Positions 7,353-15,895 of a DNA stretch of 64,000 nucleotides are shown piece by piece. A program made the position numbers and the translations under genes. Each line of letters opens with the position of its first letter. The first letter of the stretch is position 1. The notes under the pieces were generated by a model. It was not told where the DNA came from. It searched no databases and saw only the letters and a program-made list of their open reading frames with translations. The DNA comes from Micromonospora sp. U21 (GTDB lineage: Bacteria > Actinomycetota > Actinomycetes > Mycobacteriales > Micromonosporaceae): positions 62,001 through 126,000 of the forward strand of contig NZ_JAGPYK010000010.1 of assembly GCF_018070045.1 (NCBI RefSeq), given 5' to 3'.

Positions 7353-9953
7353 CTATATTGGAGGCACCAGGCCCCGCCGGCGGGCCGCCGCGGCCGCCTG
7401 ACCTCGGCTGGGCACCGCGAGCTTGTTCAACACCGCCGACACGTGGTGACCCACCGTCCGGGTGGAGAGCGACAGCCGGGCCGCGATCTCGGCGTTGCTC
7501 AGCCCCTCGGCGAGCAGCGCGAGCACCTCCCGCTGCCGGGCGGTCAGGCCCGCCGGGTGTGCGGCCGTCGCCGGGCGCGGCCCCCGAGGCACCCGGGCCA
7601 TCCCGCGTACGCGCAGGTCGGCCCGGACCCGCCGGGCCACGGCGACCGCACCCAGCCCTTCCAGGATCCGCAGCGCTTCGCCGGCCGCGGAGTCGTCGCC
7701 GCAGGCCAGCGCCTCCGCCCGGGTGTACGGGCAGCCGAGCTGGCGCCACTCCTCGGCCGCGCCGGCCCAGTCGCCCTCGATCAACCGCCGGTACGGCGAC
7801 GCCAGCACACCGGTGTCCCCGACCGGCTCCCCGGCCCGCCACAGCCAGTACGCCAGCTCGCCGGCGAACCACGGTTGGCCCGCCTCGACCGCGAGCTGGT
7901 GGGCTCGGCGCAGCTCGGCGGCCGTCCGTGTCGGCTCGCCGGCCAGCCAGTGCCGTTCCGCCAGAGCCGCGGCCACCGGCACGACGAACTGGAGTTCCTG
8001 GCTCTGGGCGGCCCAGCGCGTCGCGCCGTCGAGGTGAGGTGGCCCGGCCGGGCCACCGCAACGGGCGTCCAGCCGGCTCAGCGTGACCAGCGCCGGGGCC
8101 AGACTCCCGCCGGGCTGCTCGGTGCCGGTCAACGCCTGCTCGGCGTCGGCGCGGGCGCCGGACCAGGCCCCGGTGGCCAGCCGCAGCCGGGCCCGGTAGC
8201 CGAGCAGGTGGCGAAAGTACCCGTCGAGGTCCCGGTCGGTGGTGAAGCGCAGTGCGCGGTCAAGCGCCTCGGCGGCCGGCGCCAACCGGTGCCAGTCCAC
8301 CGACATGGTGGCGAGATTGACCAGCGCGCGGGCCGCGTGGTCGTCGAGGTGGTGGGCGGCCGCCAGCGTGTGCGCACGTTCCAGCTCGATGACCCCGGCG
8401 AGGTTGCCGCGCTGAAGGCGTGCCGAGCCGACGTTGACCAGGGCGTGGGCCTCGGTCTCCGCGTCGCCGAGCCGCCCGGCCAGCTCCCGTGCCCGGTCAC
8501 CCCAGTCGATGGCCCGGTCGGTGTCGTCGCCGAGCATGAACAGCTGCGACATGTTGCTGTACGCCATGGCCAACTGCACGCCGGGGGGCGCGGACTCCAG
8601 CACCTGGACCGCGCGGGTGCCCGCCGCCCGGGCTGCCGTGCTGTCCCCGGTCCACCAGGAGAGCCGGGACATCCAGCGCAGGTTCTCGCCGATCCGCAGC
8701 GGATCGCCCTCGGCCTCCCGCAGGGCCAGCGCGTCCCGCCAGGCGGCGAGCGCCTGCGCGCCCAGCCCGGCCAGATATGCGGCGATCGCGTACGCCTCCA
8801 GCAACTCGGCACGGCGTGGCGGCGGCAGACCCGCGGCGTGCGGGAGCGCGACGGTGTAGTGGTCCGCCGCCTGCCGGTGCGCACCCGCCCGGCTCGCCCG
8901 CAGGGCCGCCACGGGCGCCCAGCGCAGCACCGCCGTGGGATCGTCGGCGTGGTGCGCGTGGTGCACCAGCCGGGCGGCGTCGACGTCGGCCCGCGGCGTG
9001 AGCCGGGCCAGCACGGCCGCGTGCAGCGCGGCCCGGCGCACCGGCGACAGTGACTCCCGCGCCGCCCGGCCCAGCAGCTCGTGCCGGAACGCCACCCCGT
9101 TGCCCGCCGGCACCAGCACGCCCCGGTCCAGACATTCCTGCACGGCGGCCGGCGGGTGATCGTCCAGCAGGTACGACTCGGCCCGGGACGGCACCACCGA
9201 GACCAGGGTGGCGACCTCCCGCGCCGGCGGCGACAGCGCGGCCAGCCGGGCCAGCACCAGATCGCGTACGGTCGGTGGCACACCCGGACCGGTCGCGGCC
9301 AGCACCTCGGTGACCAGCAGCGGGTTGCCCCCGGTGGCCTGGTACAACCCGGCCGGGGCGCGGCCGGCGCGGCGGGCCAACGCCGCGACGGCGTCCGTGG
9401 ACAGGGCGGGCAGCGGGAGCCGGTGGACCAGCGACCGGGGCAGGCCGGCGAGCACGCCGTGCAGCGGATGCTGCTCCCCGACCTCGTCGTCGCGCAGGGT
9501 GAACACGAGCAGCGCCGGGTGTCGTGCAAGCCGTCGCCCCAGGTACGCGATCAGGTCCAGAGTCGCCCCGTCCGCCCAGTGCGCGTCCTCCACCACCATC
9601 ACCGTCCGGCGCCCGGGCCGGGGGTCGGTCAGCTCGTCGAGCAGCGCGTCGAACACCGCCCCGCGGCGTTCGGCCTCCGCCGCCTCGTGCAGCGCGGTCA
9701 GTCGCTCCGCGAGTACGCCACCGACGTGACGGGCGATGTCGTGCAGTGGGCCGAGCGCCCGTGGCGTCAACAGCGGGTCACAGCTGCCCCAGAGCACCCG
9801 CGCACCCGGCGCGGCCGTCGCCGCGAACGCGCTGACCAGGGCGGACTTGCCGGCACCCGCCTCGCCCGCGACGAGGGCGACCGCGCCGCCGGGGGAGGCC
9901 AGCAGCCTGTCCAGGGTGGCGAGCGCGTCCGCACGCTCCAGCAGCTCCATCAC
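7353..9953 (-). CDS. LuxR-family transcriptional regulator with N-terminal ATPase (LAL type)
   Basis: An 866-residue protein with an AAA/NB-ARC-like N-terminus: Walker A GEAGAGKS near residue 30 and Walker B VMVVEDAHWAD near 120. A long helical TPR-like middle (about 330-780) follows. The C-terminal LuxR helix-turn-helix is LTARQREVLALLAEGLSNAE...SLSTRTVGHHVSAVLNKL. This is the large ATP-binding LuxR (LAL/MalT-like) architecture, usually a pathway-specific activator responding to a small molecule. A TAGCAT box lies 5 bases before GTG 9953 (8 before ATG 9950), so the mRNA is probably leaderless. The nearest downstream gene is the methyltransferase, a possible target. Confidence 0.9.
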   Translation of the reverse strand: MMELLERADALATLDRLLASPGGAVALVAGEAGAGKSALVSAFAATAAPGARVLWGSCDPLLTPRALGPLHDIARHVGGVLAERLTALHEAAEAERRGAVFDALLDELTDPRPGRRTVMVVEDAHWADGATLDLIAYLGRRLARHPALLVFTLRDDEVGEQHPLHGVLAGLPRSLVHRLPLPALSTDAVAALARRAGRAPAGLYQATGGNPLLVTEVLAATGPGVPPTVRDLVLARLAALSPPAREVATLVSVVPSRAESYLLDDHPPAAVQECLDRGVLVPAGNGVAFRHELLGRAARESLSPVRRAALHAAVLARLTPRADVDAARLVHHAHHADDPTAVLRWAPVAALRASRAGAHRQAADHYTVALPHAAGLPPPRRAELLEAYAIAAYLAGLGAQALAAWRDALALREAEGDPLRIGENLRWMSRLSWWTGDSTAARAAGTRAVQVLESAPPGVQLAMAYSNMSQLFMLGDDTDRAIDWGDRARELAGRLGDAETEAHALVNVGSARLQRGNLAGVIELERAHTLAAAHHLDDHAARALVNLATMSVDWHRLAPAAEALDRALRFTTDRDLDGYFRHLLGYRARLRLATGAWSGARADAEQALTGTEQPGGSLAPALVTLSRLDARCGGPAGPPHLDGATRWAAQSQELQFVVPVAAALAERHWLAGEPTRTAAELRRAHQLAVEAGQPWFAGELAYWLWRAGEPVGDTGVLASPYRRLIEGDWAGAAEEWRQLGCPYTRAEALACGDDSAAGEALRILEGLGAVAVARRVRADLRVRGMARVPRGPRPATAAHPAGLTARQREVLALLAEGLSNAEIAARLSLSTRTVGHHVSAVLNKLAVPSRGQAAAAARRRGLVPPI

Positions 9954-10081
9954 GGTCGATGCTAGTCAGTGGGGCGTCCAGCCGGTGTGCCGGTGGAAAC
10001 GCTCGACGACCTCAACCGACACCCCGGCACAGCCCTCGCTCGACGCACACGCAAGCGGGCATCGAGCGGTTGGGCGGCGCC

Positions 10082-10699
10082 TCACTGCTGCCCGTCGCCC
10101 GCAGGAGGGTTGATCGCCGGGAGGTGTTCGAAGATGTAGTAGACGGGAACGGCGGCGATGATGGCCAGTGCCACCGGCGGGCTGACGAAGGCGACTGCGA
10201 TCGCGGCCAGATACATGACCGAGGCAACCCCGGTTCGCAGCCGCGCCGTCCAACGGGCCCTTCCCAGCAGCGGCTGCCGGAGCCGCCCCGAACGCAAGCT
10301 CCACTCGAAGATCCCGGCGAAGCTGAACCCCATGCCCAGGAAGGCAGCCGCATACAAGAGCACCGCCACCCGGGCGTCCTGCCCGCCCAGCGTGAGGTAC
10401 TTGGCCACCGTCGCGGTGTCGACCGGGATGAGGACGACGAACAGCAGCAGGACGAGGTTGAGGAGGGCCAGGGTCCGGTCGACGACGGCGACGTTTTCGA
10501 TGAGGGCGTGATGGTTGACCCAGATGAGCCCGATCGTGAGAAAGCTGATCAGATAGACGACAAATGACGGCCAGTGGTCCACGACCTGGTGCAGGAGCGG
10601 ACCATGACCCGGGCCGGCCACCACCAGGTTCAGCGCGAGCAGCGTGATCGCGACCGCGAAGACGGCATCGCTGAACACCTCCAGCCGATTTCGGCTCAC
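10082..10699 (-). CDS. TMEM175-family (DUF1211) potassium channel protein
   Basis: A 205-residue membrane protein starting MSRNRLEVFSDAVFAVAITLLALNL. The RxxxFSDAVFAxAxTLL sequence in the first helix is the selectivity-filter signature of the bacterial TMEM175 family. About six hydrophobic segments are visible, as expected for the single-repeat bacterial form that assembles as a tetramer. It probably conducts K+ across the cytoplasmic membrane; its role here is not known. GTG 10699 is the start, with a TAGAAC box 6 bases upstream that may make it leaderless. The gene stands alone between the LuxR regulator and the reductase, all on the minus strand, with spacers of about 130 bases. Confidence 0.85.
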   Translation of the reverse strand: MSRNRLEVFSDAVFAVAITLLALNLVVAGPGHGPLLHQVVDHWPSFVVYLISFLTIGLIWVNHHALIENVAVVDRTLALLNLVLLLFVVLIPVDTATVAKYLTLGGQDARVAVLLYAAAFLGMGFSFAGIFEWSLRSGRLRQPLLGRARWTARLRTGVASVMYLAAIAVAFVSPPVALAIIAAVPVYYIFEHLPAINPPAGDGQQ

Positions 10700-10799
10700 T
10701 CGACAGTTCTACCGCAACACGTGGACGGGTCGTGGGTGTTCAACCCGGCCCGCTACCACCGGTCCCGGCCGCTGCCACGCCGCCCCGGTCCGCTGGGAC

Positions 10800-10819
10800 C
10801 GCCGGAAACGAATCAAGGC
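10800..10819. repeat. 20-bp direct repeat, copy 1
   Basis: CGCCGGAAACGAATCAAGGC occurs here, just beyond the stop of the reductase gene, and again exactly at 11621-11640, just beyond the 3' end of tRNA-Pro. The two copies flank only the reductase gene. Confidence 0.75.
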
Positions 10820-10830
10820 TCCGGGGGGCT

Positions 10831-11472
10831 TCAGTCGCGCCCGGCACCGCGATCGGGTGCGCTCATGTCCCCCGTCCCGGGCGTGCCGTCGGCGAGCCCG
10901 TAGCGCAGGTACACGGTGCCCTTCGGGCTGGCCACCGGCGGTTCGAGGAGTGTGACGTTCGTGGGCACCGTGCCACCGTCGAACACCTTCTTGCCGACAC
11001 CGAGCACGATCGGGTGCACCCAGAGGTCGAGACGGTCGAAGAGCTTCTCGCGCAGGAGGGTCTGTACCAGGTTCAGGCTCCCGACGACCTTCACGTGCTC
11101 GTGCCGGTCACGGATCTCGCGTACCGCGCCGGGCAGATCCCGGCCGAGCTGCGTGGACCCGGCCCACGAGAGGTCGGGCCTGCCGCGGGAGGCCACGTAC
11201 TTCGGGACGCTGTTGAAGAGCGTGGCAATCTCGTTGGCCTCGCCGCTCTCCTGGTGCGGCCAGTAGGCGGCGAAGATGTCATACGTCCGTCGGCCGAGCA
11301 GGAGGGCGTCCGTGCCCTCGTACGCGGCAGCGACCTGCGCCCCGGCGACCTCGTCCAGCAGGGGTGCTTGCCAGCCGCCGAACGGGAACCCCACCGGGTC
11401 CTCGTCGGGGCGGCCGGGCGACTGCGCGACGAGGTCGAGGGTTGCGAACAGCTCGATGTGGATGAGACCCAT
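10831..11472 (-). CDS. Dihydrofolate reductase / RibD C-terminal domain family protein
   Basis: A 213-residue cytosolic protein starting MGLIHIELFATLDLVAQ, typical of the short RibD-C/DHFR-like reductases of actinobacteria. Visible features are LLLGRRTYDIFAAYW (NADPH-binding region), HVKVVGSLNLVQTLL (the second nucleotide-binding Gly segment) and DRLDLWVHPIVLGVGKKVFDG near the C-terminus. These proteins are NADPH-dependent reductases of pteridine or flavin-like substrates; the true substrate is rarely known, and this is not assumed to be the cell's essential DHFR. GGGAGCAGGG precedes ATG 11472. The gene lies between two exact 20-bp direct repeats (10800-10819 and 11621-11640). Confidence 0.85.
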   Translation of the reverse strand: MGLIHIELFATLDLVAQSPGRPDEDPVGFPFGGWQAPLLDEVAGAQVAAAYEGTDALLLGRRTYDIFAAYWPHQESGEANEIATLFNSVPKYVASRGRPDLSWAGSTQLGRDLPGAVREIRDRHEHVKVVGSLNLVQTLLREKLFDRLDLWVHPIVLGVGKKVFDGGTVPTNVTLLEPPVASPKGTVYLRYGLADGTPGTGDMSAPDRGAGRD

Positions 11473-11620
11473 GCCCTGCTCCCGATGAATTGGTTGTCTC
11501 GGTCGGAAGGTAGGCCTGTGGGCGCCGCGAACTCATCGCTGCGACGGCACCCAGCTTCGTACTCGTCGACCGCCTCGCCCGGCGCATCGCGTCGTCTGCT
11601 GCCTCCGGGAGAGCAGTGGT

Positions 11621-11640
11621 CGCCGGAAACGAATCAAGGC
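11621..11640. repeat. 20-bp direct repeat, copy 2
   Basis: This is an exact second copy of the repeat at 10800-10819. It runs into the hairpin that follows tRNA-Pro, so the repeat may be a duplicated tRNA 3' flank. Confidence 0.75.
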
Positions 11641-11660
11641 CCCTCGGTGGAGGGGCCTTG
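11636..11660 (-). terminator. Hairpin terminator of tRNA-Pro
   Basis: AAGGCCCC (11636-11643) pairs with GGGGCCTT (11653-11660) around a 9-base loop, starting 16 bases beyond the CCA end of the tRNA on the minus strand. Confidence 0.7.
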
Positions 11661-11676
11661 ACCTTCACTTACCTCT

Positions 11677-11753
<77 letters not shown>

Positions 11754-11833
11754 GGCGTGCCGACAAATAGTAGCCCACCCGCCCCGATGGTCAAACTCGG
11801 TACCCCCGGGGGTCGGGCCCGTTCCGGAGCAGC

Positions 11834-11913
11834 CAGGATCCGCACAACTTCGGGAATGTTGTGGCCTCGCGGCGCGGTTAGGCAGCCGTTTCCCCGAAGT
11901 TGTGCGGATCTTG
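11834..11913. repeat. Long-spacer inverted repeat, element 1
   Basis: GATCCGCACAACTTCGGG (11837-11854) and its exact complement CCCGAAGTTGTGCGGATC (11893-11910) are separated by 38 bases. The arms extend to 21 bp (11834/11913) if one G-T pair is allowed. It starts 32 bases after the stop of the metallophosphoesterase gene. Similar elements lie at 21184-21263 and 25784-25847. Confidence 0.85.
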
Positions 11914-11944
11914 AGCCGAGGGCGCCGGGGCGCCCCGTGGCGGG

Positions 11945-12838
11945 TCAGCGGGGGATCAGGGTGAGGATGGTCGCCTCGGGGGGGCAGGCGAAGCGGACCG
12001 GGGCGGTCGGGTGGGTGCCGAGGCCGGCGGAGACGTGCAGCCAGGAGTCCGAGCCCGGCCACCGGTGCAGCCCGCGCGCCATCGAGCGGGGCAGCCCGCA
12101 GTTGGTCACCAGGGCCCCGACACCGGGTACGCGGACCTGCCCGCCGTGGGTGTGCCCGGCCAGCAGCAGCCCGAAGCCGTCCGCGGCCATCTGGTCGAGC
12201 ACCCGCGGTTCGGGGGAGTGCGCCAGCGCGATGGAGAGGTCTGCCGAGGACGAGACCGCGCCGTCCACCGCACCGTAGTCGTCCCGCTCGATGTGCGGGT
12301 CGTCCACGCCCACCAGGTCGATCTGCCGGCCGCCGGCCTTGAGCATGGTGCGGGCGTTGTTCAGGTCCATCCAGCCAGCGCCGGTGAACACCTGCCGCAG
12401 CTCCTCGTAGGGCAGGTCGACACCCTCGGTGTACTCCCGGTCCGGCAGGAAGTAGGTGAACGGGTTCTTCCACACCGGCCCGGTGTAGTCGTTGGAGCCG
12501 AACACGAACGCGCCCGGGTAGTCCAGCAGCGGTTGCAGCGCCCGCAGCACCCCCGGCACCGCGCCCGGGTGCGCCATGTTGTCGCCGGTCACCACGACCA
12601 GGTCCGGGTCGAGGGCGGCCAACGACGCCACCCAGTGCTGCTTGCGCGCCTGGTCGGGCATCATGTGCAGGTCCGACAGGTGCAGCACGCGCAGCGGCTC
12701 CGCGTCGGCCGGCAGCATCGGTACGTCGTACCGCCGCAGGGTGAACATGTTGCGCTCGACGAGTGACGCGTACGCGAGGGTGGCCGCTCCGATCGCGGCG
12801 GATCCGGCGGCGAGCCGGAATAGTGTGCGCTTTCGCAT
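11945..12838 (-). CDS. Membrane-anchored metallophosphoesterase
   Basis: A 297-residue protein starting MRKRTLFRLAAGSAAIGAATLAYASL, which is one N-terminal membrane helix, followed by an outward-facing calcineurin-like domain. The metal-ligand motifs are LHLSDLHMM, VTGDNMAHP, FGSNDYTG, ALAHSPEP and LAGHTHGGQ. This is the YkuE/YaeI-like group that includes UDP-diacylglucosamine-type and other phosphoesterases; the substrate is unknown. The start lies only 25 bases from the start of the divergent yqeY gene. A TACCCT box 7 bases before ATG suggests a leaderless mRNA. Mycobacterial relatives sit near ponA2, so this may be part of the conserved wall and redox neighbourhood. Confidence 0.85.
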   Translation of the reverse strand: MRKRTLFRLAAGSAAIGAATLAYASLVERNMFTLRRYDVPMLPADAEPLRVLHLSDLHMMPDQARKQHWVASLAALDPDLVVVTGDNMAHPGAVPGVLRALQPLLDYPGAFVFGSNDYTGPVWKNPFTYFLPDREYTEGVDLPYEELRQVFTGAGWMDLNNARTMLKAGGRQIDLVGVDDPHIERDDYGAVDGAVSSSADLSIALAHSPEPRVLDQMAADGFGLLLAGHTHGGQVRVPGVGALVTNCGLPRSMARGLHRWPGSDSWLHVSAGLGTHPTAPVRFACPPEATILTLIPR

Positions 12839-12863
12839 GGCGTTCAGGGTAGTTTGACCGTCC
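12839..12863. promoter_or_regulatory. Overlapping divergent promoters
   Basis: The 25 bases between two divergent start codons contain AGGGTAGTTT (12846-12855). TAGTTT reads as the -10 box for the plus-strand gene at 12864 (8 bases before ATG), and its left part read on the other strand is TACCCT, a -10 box for the minus-strand gene at 12838 (7 bases before ATG). The two boxes share T12850 and A12851. There is no room for a leader or ribosome site on either side. Confidence 0.7.
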
Positions 12864-13319
12864 ATGAGCACGCTGAAGGACCGCCTCACCGCCGACATGC
12901 GTTCCGCGCTCAAGGCGCGCGACGAGCTGACCACCTCCACGCTGCGGTTGGCCCTGGCCGCCGTCGGCACCGCCGAGGTCGCCGGCAAGGCCAAGCGCGA
13001 GCTCACCGACGACGAGGTGCTCGCGGTGCTGACCAAGGAGGCGAAGAAGCGCCGGGAGGCGGCCACCGCCTTCGCCGACGCCGGCCGCGCCGAGCAGGCC
13101 GCGAAGGAGGCCGCCGAGGGCGAGGTGCTGGACCGCTACCTGCCCAAGCAGCTCACGGACGCCGAGCTGACCGAACTGGTGTCCGGCGCGCTCGCCGCGG
13201 GCGACTTCACCGGAAAGGCCCAGATGGGCCCGGCGATGAAGGCGGCCCAGGCCGCGGTGGCCGGCCAGGCCGAGGGTGGTCGGGTCGCCGCTGAGGTACG
13301 CCGCCAGCTCGGCCTCTGA
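12864..13319 (+). CDS. GatB/YqeY domain-containing protein
   Basis: A 151-residue cytosolic protein starting MSTLKDRLTADMRSALKARDE. Its length and all-helical Ala/Lys/Glu-rich composition match the YqeY family, which resembles the tail domain of GatB, the tRNA-dependent amidotransferase subunit. Typical segments are LTDDEVLAVLTKEAKKRREAA, EVLDRYLPKQLTDAEL and GKAQMGPAMKA. Family members are thought to bind tRNA or tRNA-linked enzymes, but a precise role is not established. The TAGTTT box 8 bases before ATG and the lack of a ribosome site point to leaderless translation. It ends at a very strong hairpin shared with the convergent ponA2-type gene. Confidence 0.9.
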   Translation: MSTLKDRLTADMRSALKARDELTTSTLRLALAAVGTAEVAGKAKRELTDDEVLAVLTKEAKKRREAATAFADAGRAEQAAKEAAEGEVLDRYLPKQLTDAELTELVSGALAAGDFTGKAQMGPAMKAAQAAVAGQAEGGRVAAEVRRQLGL

Positions 13320-13406
13320 ACCCGTCGGCACCCGGACCGACGCGGTCCGGCCCCGCACTTTCGTGACCTGCGCGTTCCCGGTACCGCAGACGCGGTTCGG
13401 ACAAGC

Positions 13407-13440
13407 GAATGGGCGGGCACCCTCGGGTGCCCGCCCATTC
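13407..13440. terminator. Strong bidirectional hairpin terminator
   Basis: GAATGGGCGGGCACC and GGTGCCCGCCCATTC form a perfect 15-bp stem with loop CTCG, placed between the convergent stops at 13319 and 13460. Confidence 0.9.
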
Positions 13441-13459
13441 GTGCGTCCTGCTCGTCGGC

Positions 13460-15895
13460 TCAGCCGCCCGGGCGGCCCGCGCCGGGTCGACCGTTGGTGC
13501 CGGGCTGGTTCGGGTTGCCCGGCGTGGTGTTGCCCGGCGGGGGAGCACCGCCGCCGCTGCTGACCTGGATGGTGACCACGCCGCCCTTGATGGTGCGCCC
13601 GTCCGGGCTGGTGCCGGCGGCGGTGCCAGCCGGGCACGTCGACGTCACCTTCGTGTCGGAGACGGTCGGCTCGAAGCCGGCGTCCCTGAGCCGGGACTTC
13701 GCGGTGTCCACCGGCGCGCACTTCACGTTGGGGATGCTGCGCTGATCACCCTCGGAGATCTTCTGGCCCGGTGGCTCGAACTGGATCTTCGGCTTGTTCT
13801 TCATCGCGTCCCGCAGCGTCTCCCACACCGGCGGGTTGATGCCGTCCCTCTCGGCGTGCTTCATCTTGACGTTGGTCTGCGGCCAGTCCGGGTCGGCCAT
13901 GATGCCGGCCACCGCGTACTGCTTGGTCATCGCGACCAGGGCGGCGGTCTTCTCCGAGTCGGTGGTGCCGGACTTGCCGGCCACCGGCGCACCGACATCC
14001 CTGCGCACGTTGCCGGCGGTGGCTCCCGTGCACTTGGAGGACGACGAGCGGTCACCGACCGGGCAGCGGGCCGCGTCCACCGCGGCGCGGGCCACGTCGG
14101 TGCTGAACCGCTTCTCGCAGCGCGGGTTGGCGATGTCCAGCTTGTTGCCGTCCGGATCCCGAATCTCCTGCACCGGAATCGGCTCGCAGAATTTGCCGTC
14201 CGCGGCCAGGGTGGCGTAGGCGTTGGCAAGGTCCAGCGGGGTGGTCTGCGAGACGCCCAGGGTGAACGCGCCCCACTGGTGCGCTCCCCGCTCCAGGTCC
14301 AGATCCTCCTGGGCTCGGAAGTTGATGCCCAGCCTCTTGGCGGCCTTGACCACGTTCTCCGCGCCGACCTGCTGCTGGAGTGGCACGAAGTAGGTGTTCA
14401 CCGACCGGCCGAACGCGCCCCACATGGTGTGCACCCCGGCCATGCTGTCGGTCGAGTTGGTGGGGCAGTAGAAGTGTGTGCCCTTGCAGGCCGCCGGGCT
14501 GCTGTTGTCGATGATGTATTCCGACTTGAACTGCTTCGGCGCGTTGATGGTGTAGCTGAGGGGGATGCCCTTCTCCAGCGCCGCCACGATGGTGAACATC
14601 TTGAACGTCGAGCCGGCCTGGTAGCCGGTGATGCCGTCGCCGCCGGTGAGCAGAGGGTTGACCGTCGCCGGATAGTTGCCCCGGATGCCCTTCCTCTTCT
14701 TCGCGGGATCGCTGGAGAGCTTGTTCTTCGGGTTCTTCGGGTCGTCCAGCTTGAACTGGCGGTTGACCGCGAGTGCCCGGACCCGGCCGCTGCCGGGCTC
14801 GACCACCGCGACCATGGCTGCTTCCTTGCTGTTTTCGCTCTTGGCCTTGCGGACCGCCTTGTCCGCGCCCTTCTGCGCCTGAACCTCGAGCGAGGTCACG
14901 ATGGTGTAGCCGCCGCTCTTCAGTCGCCGCTCCCGGTCGTACGACGTCGAGCCGAACGTCTCCTGCTGCATCCACCAGCGGTAGAAGTAGTCGCAGAAGA
15001 AGCCCCAGCTGTTGAGGTTGGCGGCGACGCAGCCGTTCGGGGTGCGCTTGTCCTTCACCACCAGCTTGGCCGCCTTGGCGGCGTCGGCCTCCTGCTGACT
15101 GATGGCCTTGATGTCGAGCATGTTCTGGATGACGTAGTTGCGTCGGTCCAGCGCGAGCGGGAAGCCGGCCTTGGTGGTCGGGTCGTTGGTGGTGGGCGCC
15201 TTCACCATCCCGGCCAGCAGCGCTGCTTCCTCGATCTTCAGCTTGCTCGGCGGCTTTCCGAAGTAGACCTGGCTGGCGGCGTAGATGCCGTACGCGCCGT
15301 TGCCGAACGAGGCGAGGTTGAGGTAGCGGGTGAGGATCTCGTCCTTGGAGAATTCCTCGTCGACCTGGAGGGCCAGCCGCATCTCGCGGAGCTTGCGGGC
15401 GCTGGTGTCCTCGGTCGCCGCGACCACGTCGGCCGGGTGGGTGGCCGAGTAAGCGATGGCCAGCCGGACGTACTGCATGGTCAGCGTCGAGGCGCCCTGC
15501 CGGCCGGCGCCTTCGTTCTGGTTGTTCACGAAGGCGCGGGCGACGCCGTTGATGTCGACGCCGTTGTGCTTGTAGAAGTCATGGTCCTCGGCCGCGATGA
15601 TGGCCTTCTGCATGTACGGCGAGATGTCGGCGAGCTTCACGTCGCGCCGGTTCTCGTCGTACATCGTCGCCAGCGGTGTCTTGCCGTCCGAGGCCAGCAG
15701 GTAGCTGATCTGTGGCGCGCGGGCCACCGTCAGCTCCGAGGGCAGGGCGCCGAAGGTCTCGGCGCCGGCCTTTGCGGCCAAGCCGGACATCGCCACCGCG
15801 GGGAAGGCCGCCGCTGCGACCACCACGCCGGCCAGCAGGCCACATACGAGCAGCGATGCGGCGTTGGTCAGCACATTGTGGTCACGTTTCCGCAT
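13460..15895 (-). CDS. ponA2: Bifunctional class A penicillin-binding protein with PASTA domain (PonA2 type)
   Basis: An 811-residue protein starting MRKRDHNVLTNAASLLVCGL at ATG 15895 with AGGTG 7 bases upstream. A short cytoplasmic tail and one membrane helix come first. The transglycosylase (GT51) domain follows with EDHDFYKHNGVD near residue 102. The transpeptidase domain has STFK near 429, SVN in the second motif and KSGTT near the end of the fold. A PASTA domain (about 720-785) precedes a Gly/Pro-rich tail. It polymerises lipid II and cross-links peptidoglycan outside the membrane. It is divergent from the WhiB gene, as ponA2 and whiB4 are in M. tuberculosis (Rv3682-Rv3681c) and the homologues are in Streptomyces. 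Confidence 0.93.
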   Translation of the reverse strand: MRKRDHNVLTNAASLLVCGLLAGVVVAAAAFPAVAMSGLAAKAGAETFGALPSELTVARAPQISYLLASDGKTPLATMYDENRRDVKLADISPYMQKAIIAAEDHDFYKHNGVDINGVARAFVNNQNEGAGRQGASTLTMQYVRLAIAYSATHPADVVAATEDTSARKLREMRLALQVDEEFSKDEILTRYLNLASFGNGAYGIYAASQVYFGKPPSKLKIEEAALLAGMVKAPTTNDPTTKAGFPLALDRRNYVIQNMLDIKAISQQEADAAKAAKLVVKDKRTPNGCVAANLNSWGFFCDYFYRWWMQQETFGSTSYDRERRLKSGGYTIVTSLEVQAQKGADKAVRKAKSENSKEAAMVAVVEPGSGRVRALAVNRQFKLDDPKNPKNKLSSDPAKKRKGIRGNYPATVNPLLTGGDGITGYQAGSTFKMFTIVAALEKGIPLSYTINAPKQFKSEYIIDNSSPAACKGTHFYCPTNSTDSMAGVHTMWGAFGRSVNTYFVPLQQQVGAENVVKAAKRLGINFRAQEDLDLERGAHQWGAFTLGVSQTTPLDLANAYATLAADGKFCEPIPVQEIRDPDGNKLDIANPRCEKRFSTDVARAAVDAARCPVGDRSSSSKCTGATAGNVRRDVGAPVAGKSGTTDSEKTAALVAMTKQYAVAGIMADPDWPQTNVKMKHAERDGINPPVWETLRDAMKNKPKIQFEPPGQKISEGDQRSIPNVKCAPVDTAKSRLRDAGFEPTVSDTKVTSTCPAGTAAGTSPDGRTIKGGVVTIQVSSGGGAPPPGNTTPGNPNQPGTNGRPGAGRPGG

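Noticed and set aside
10732..11661. Plus-strand open frame of 309 aa over the DHFR-like gene
   Set aside because: Antisense of the reductase; composition is that of a shadow and it runs into the tRNA region.
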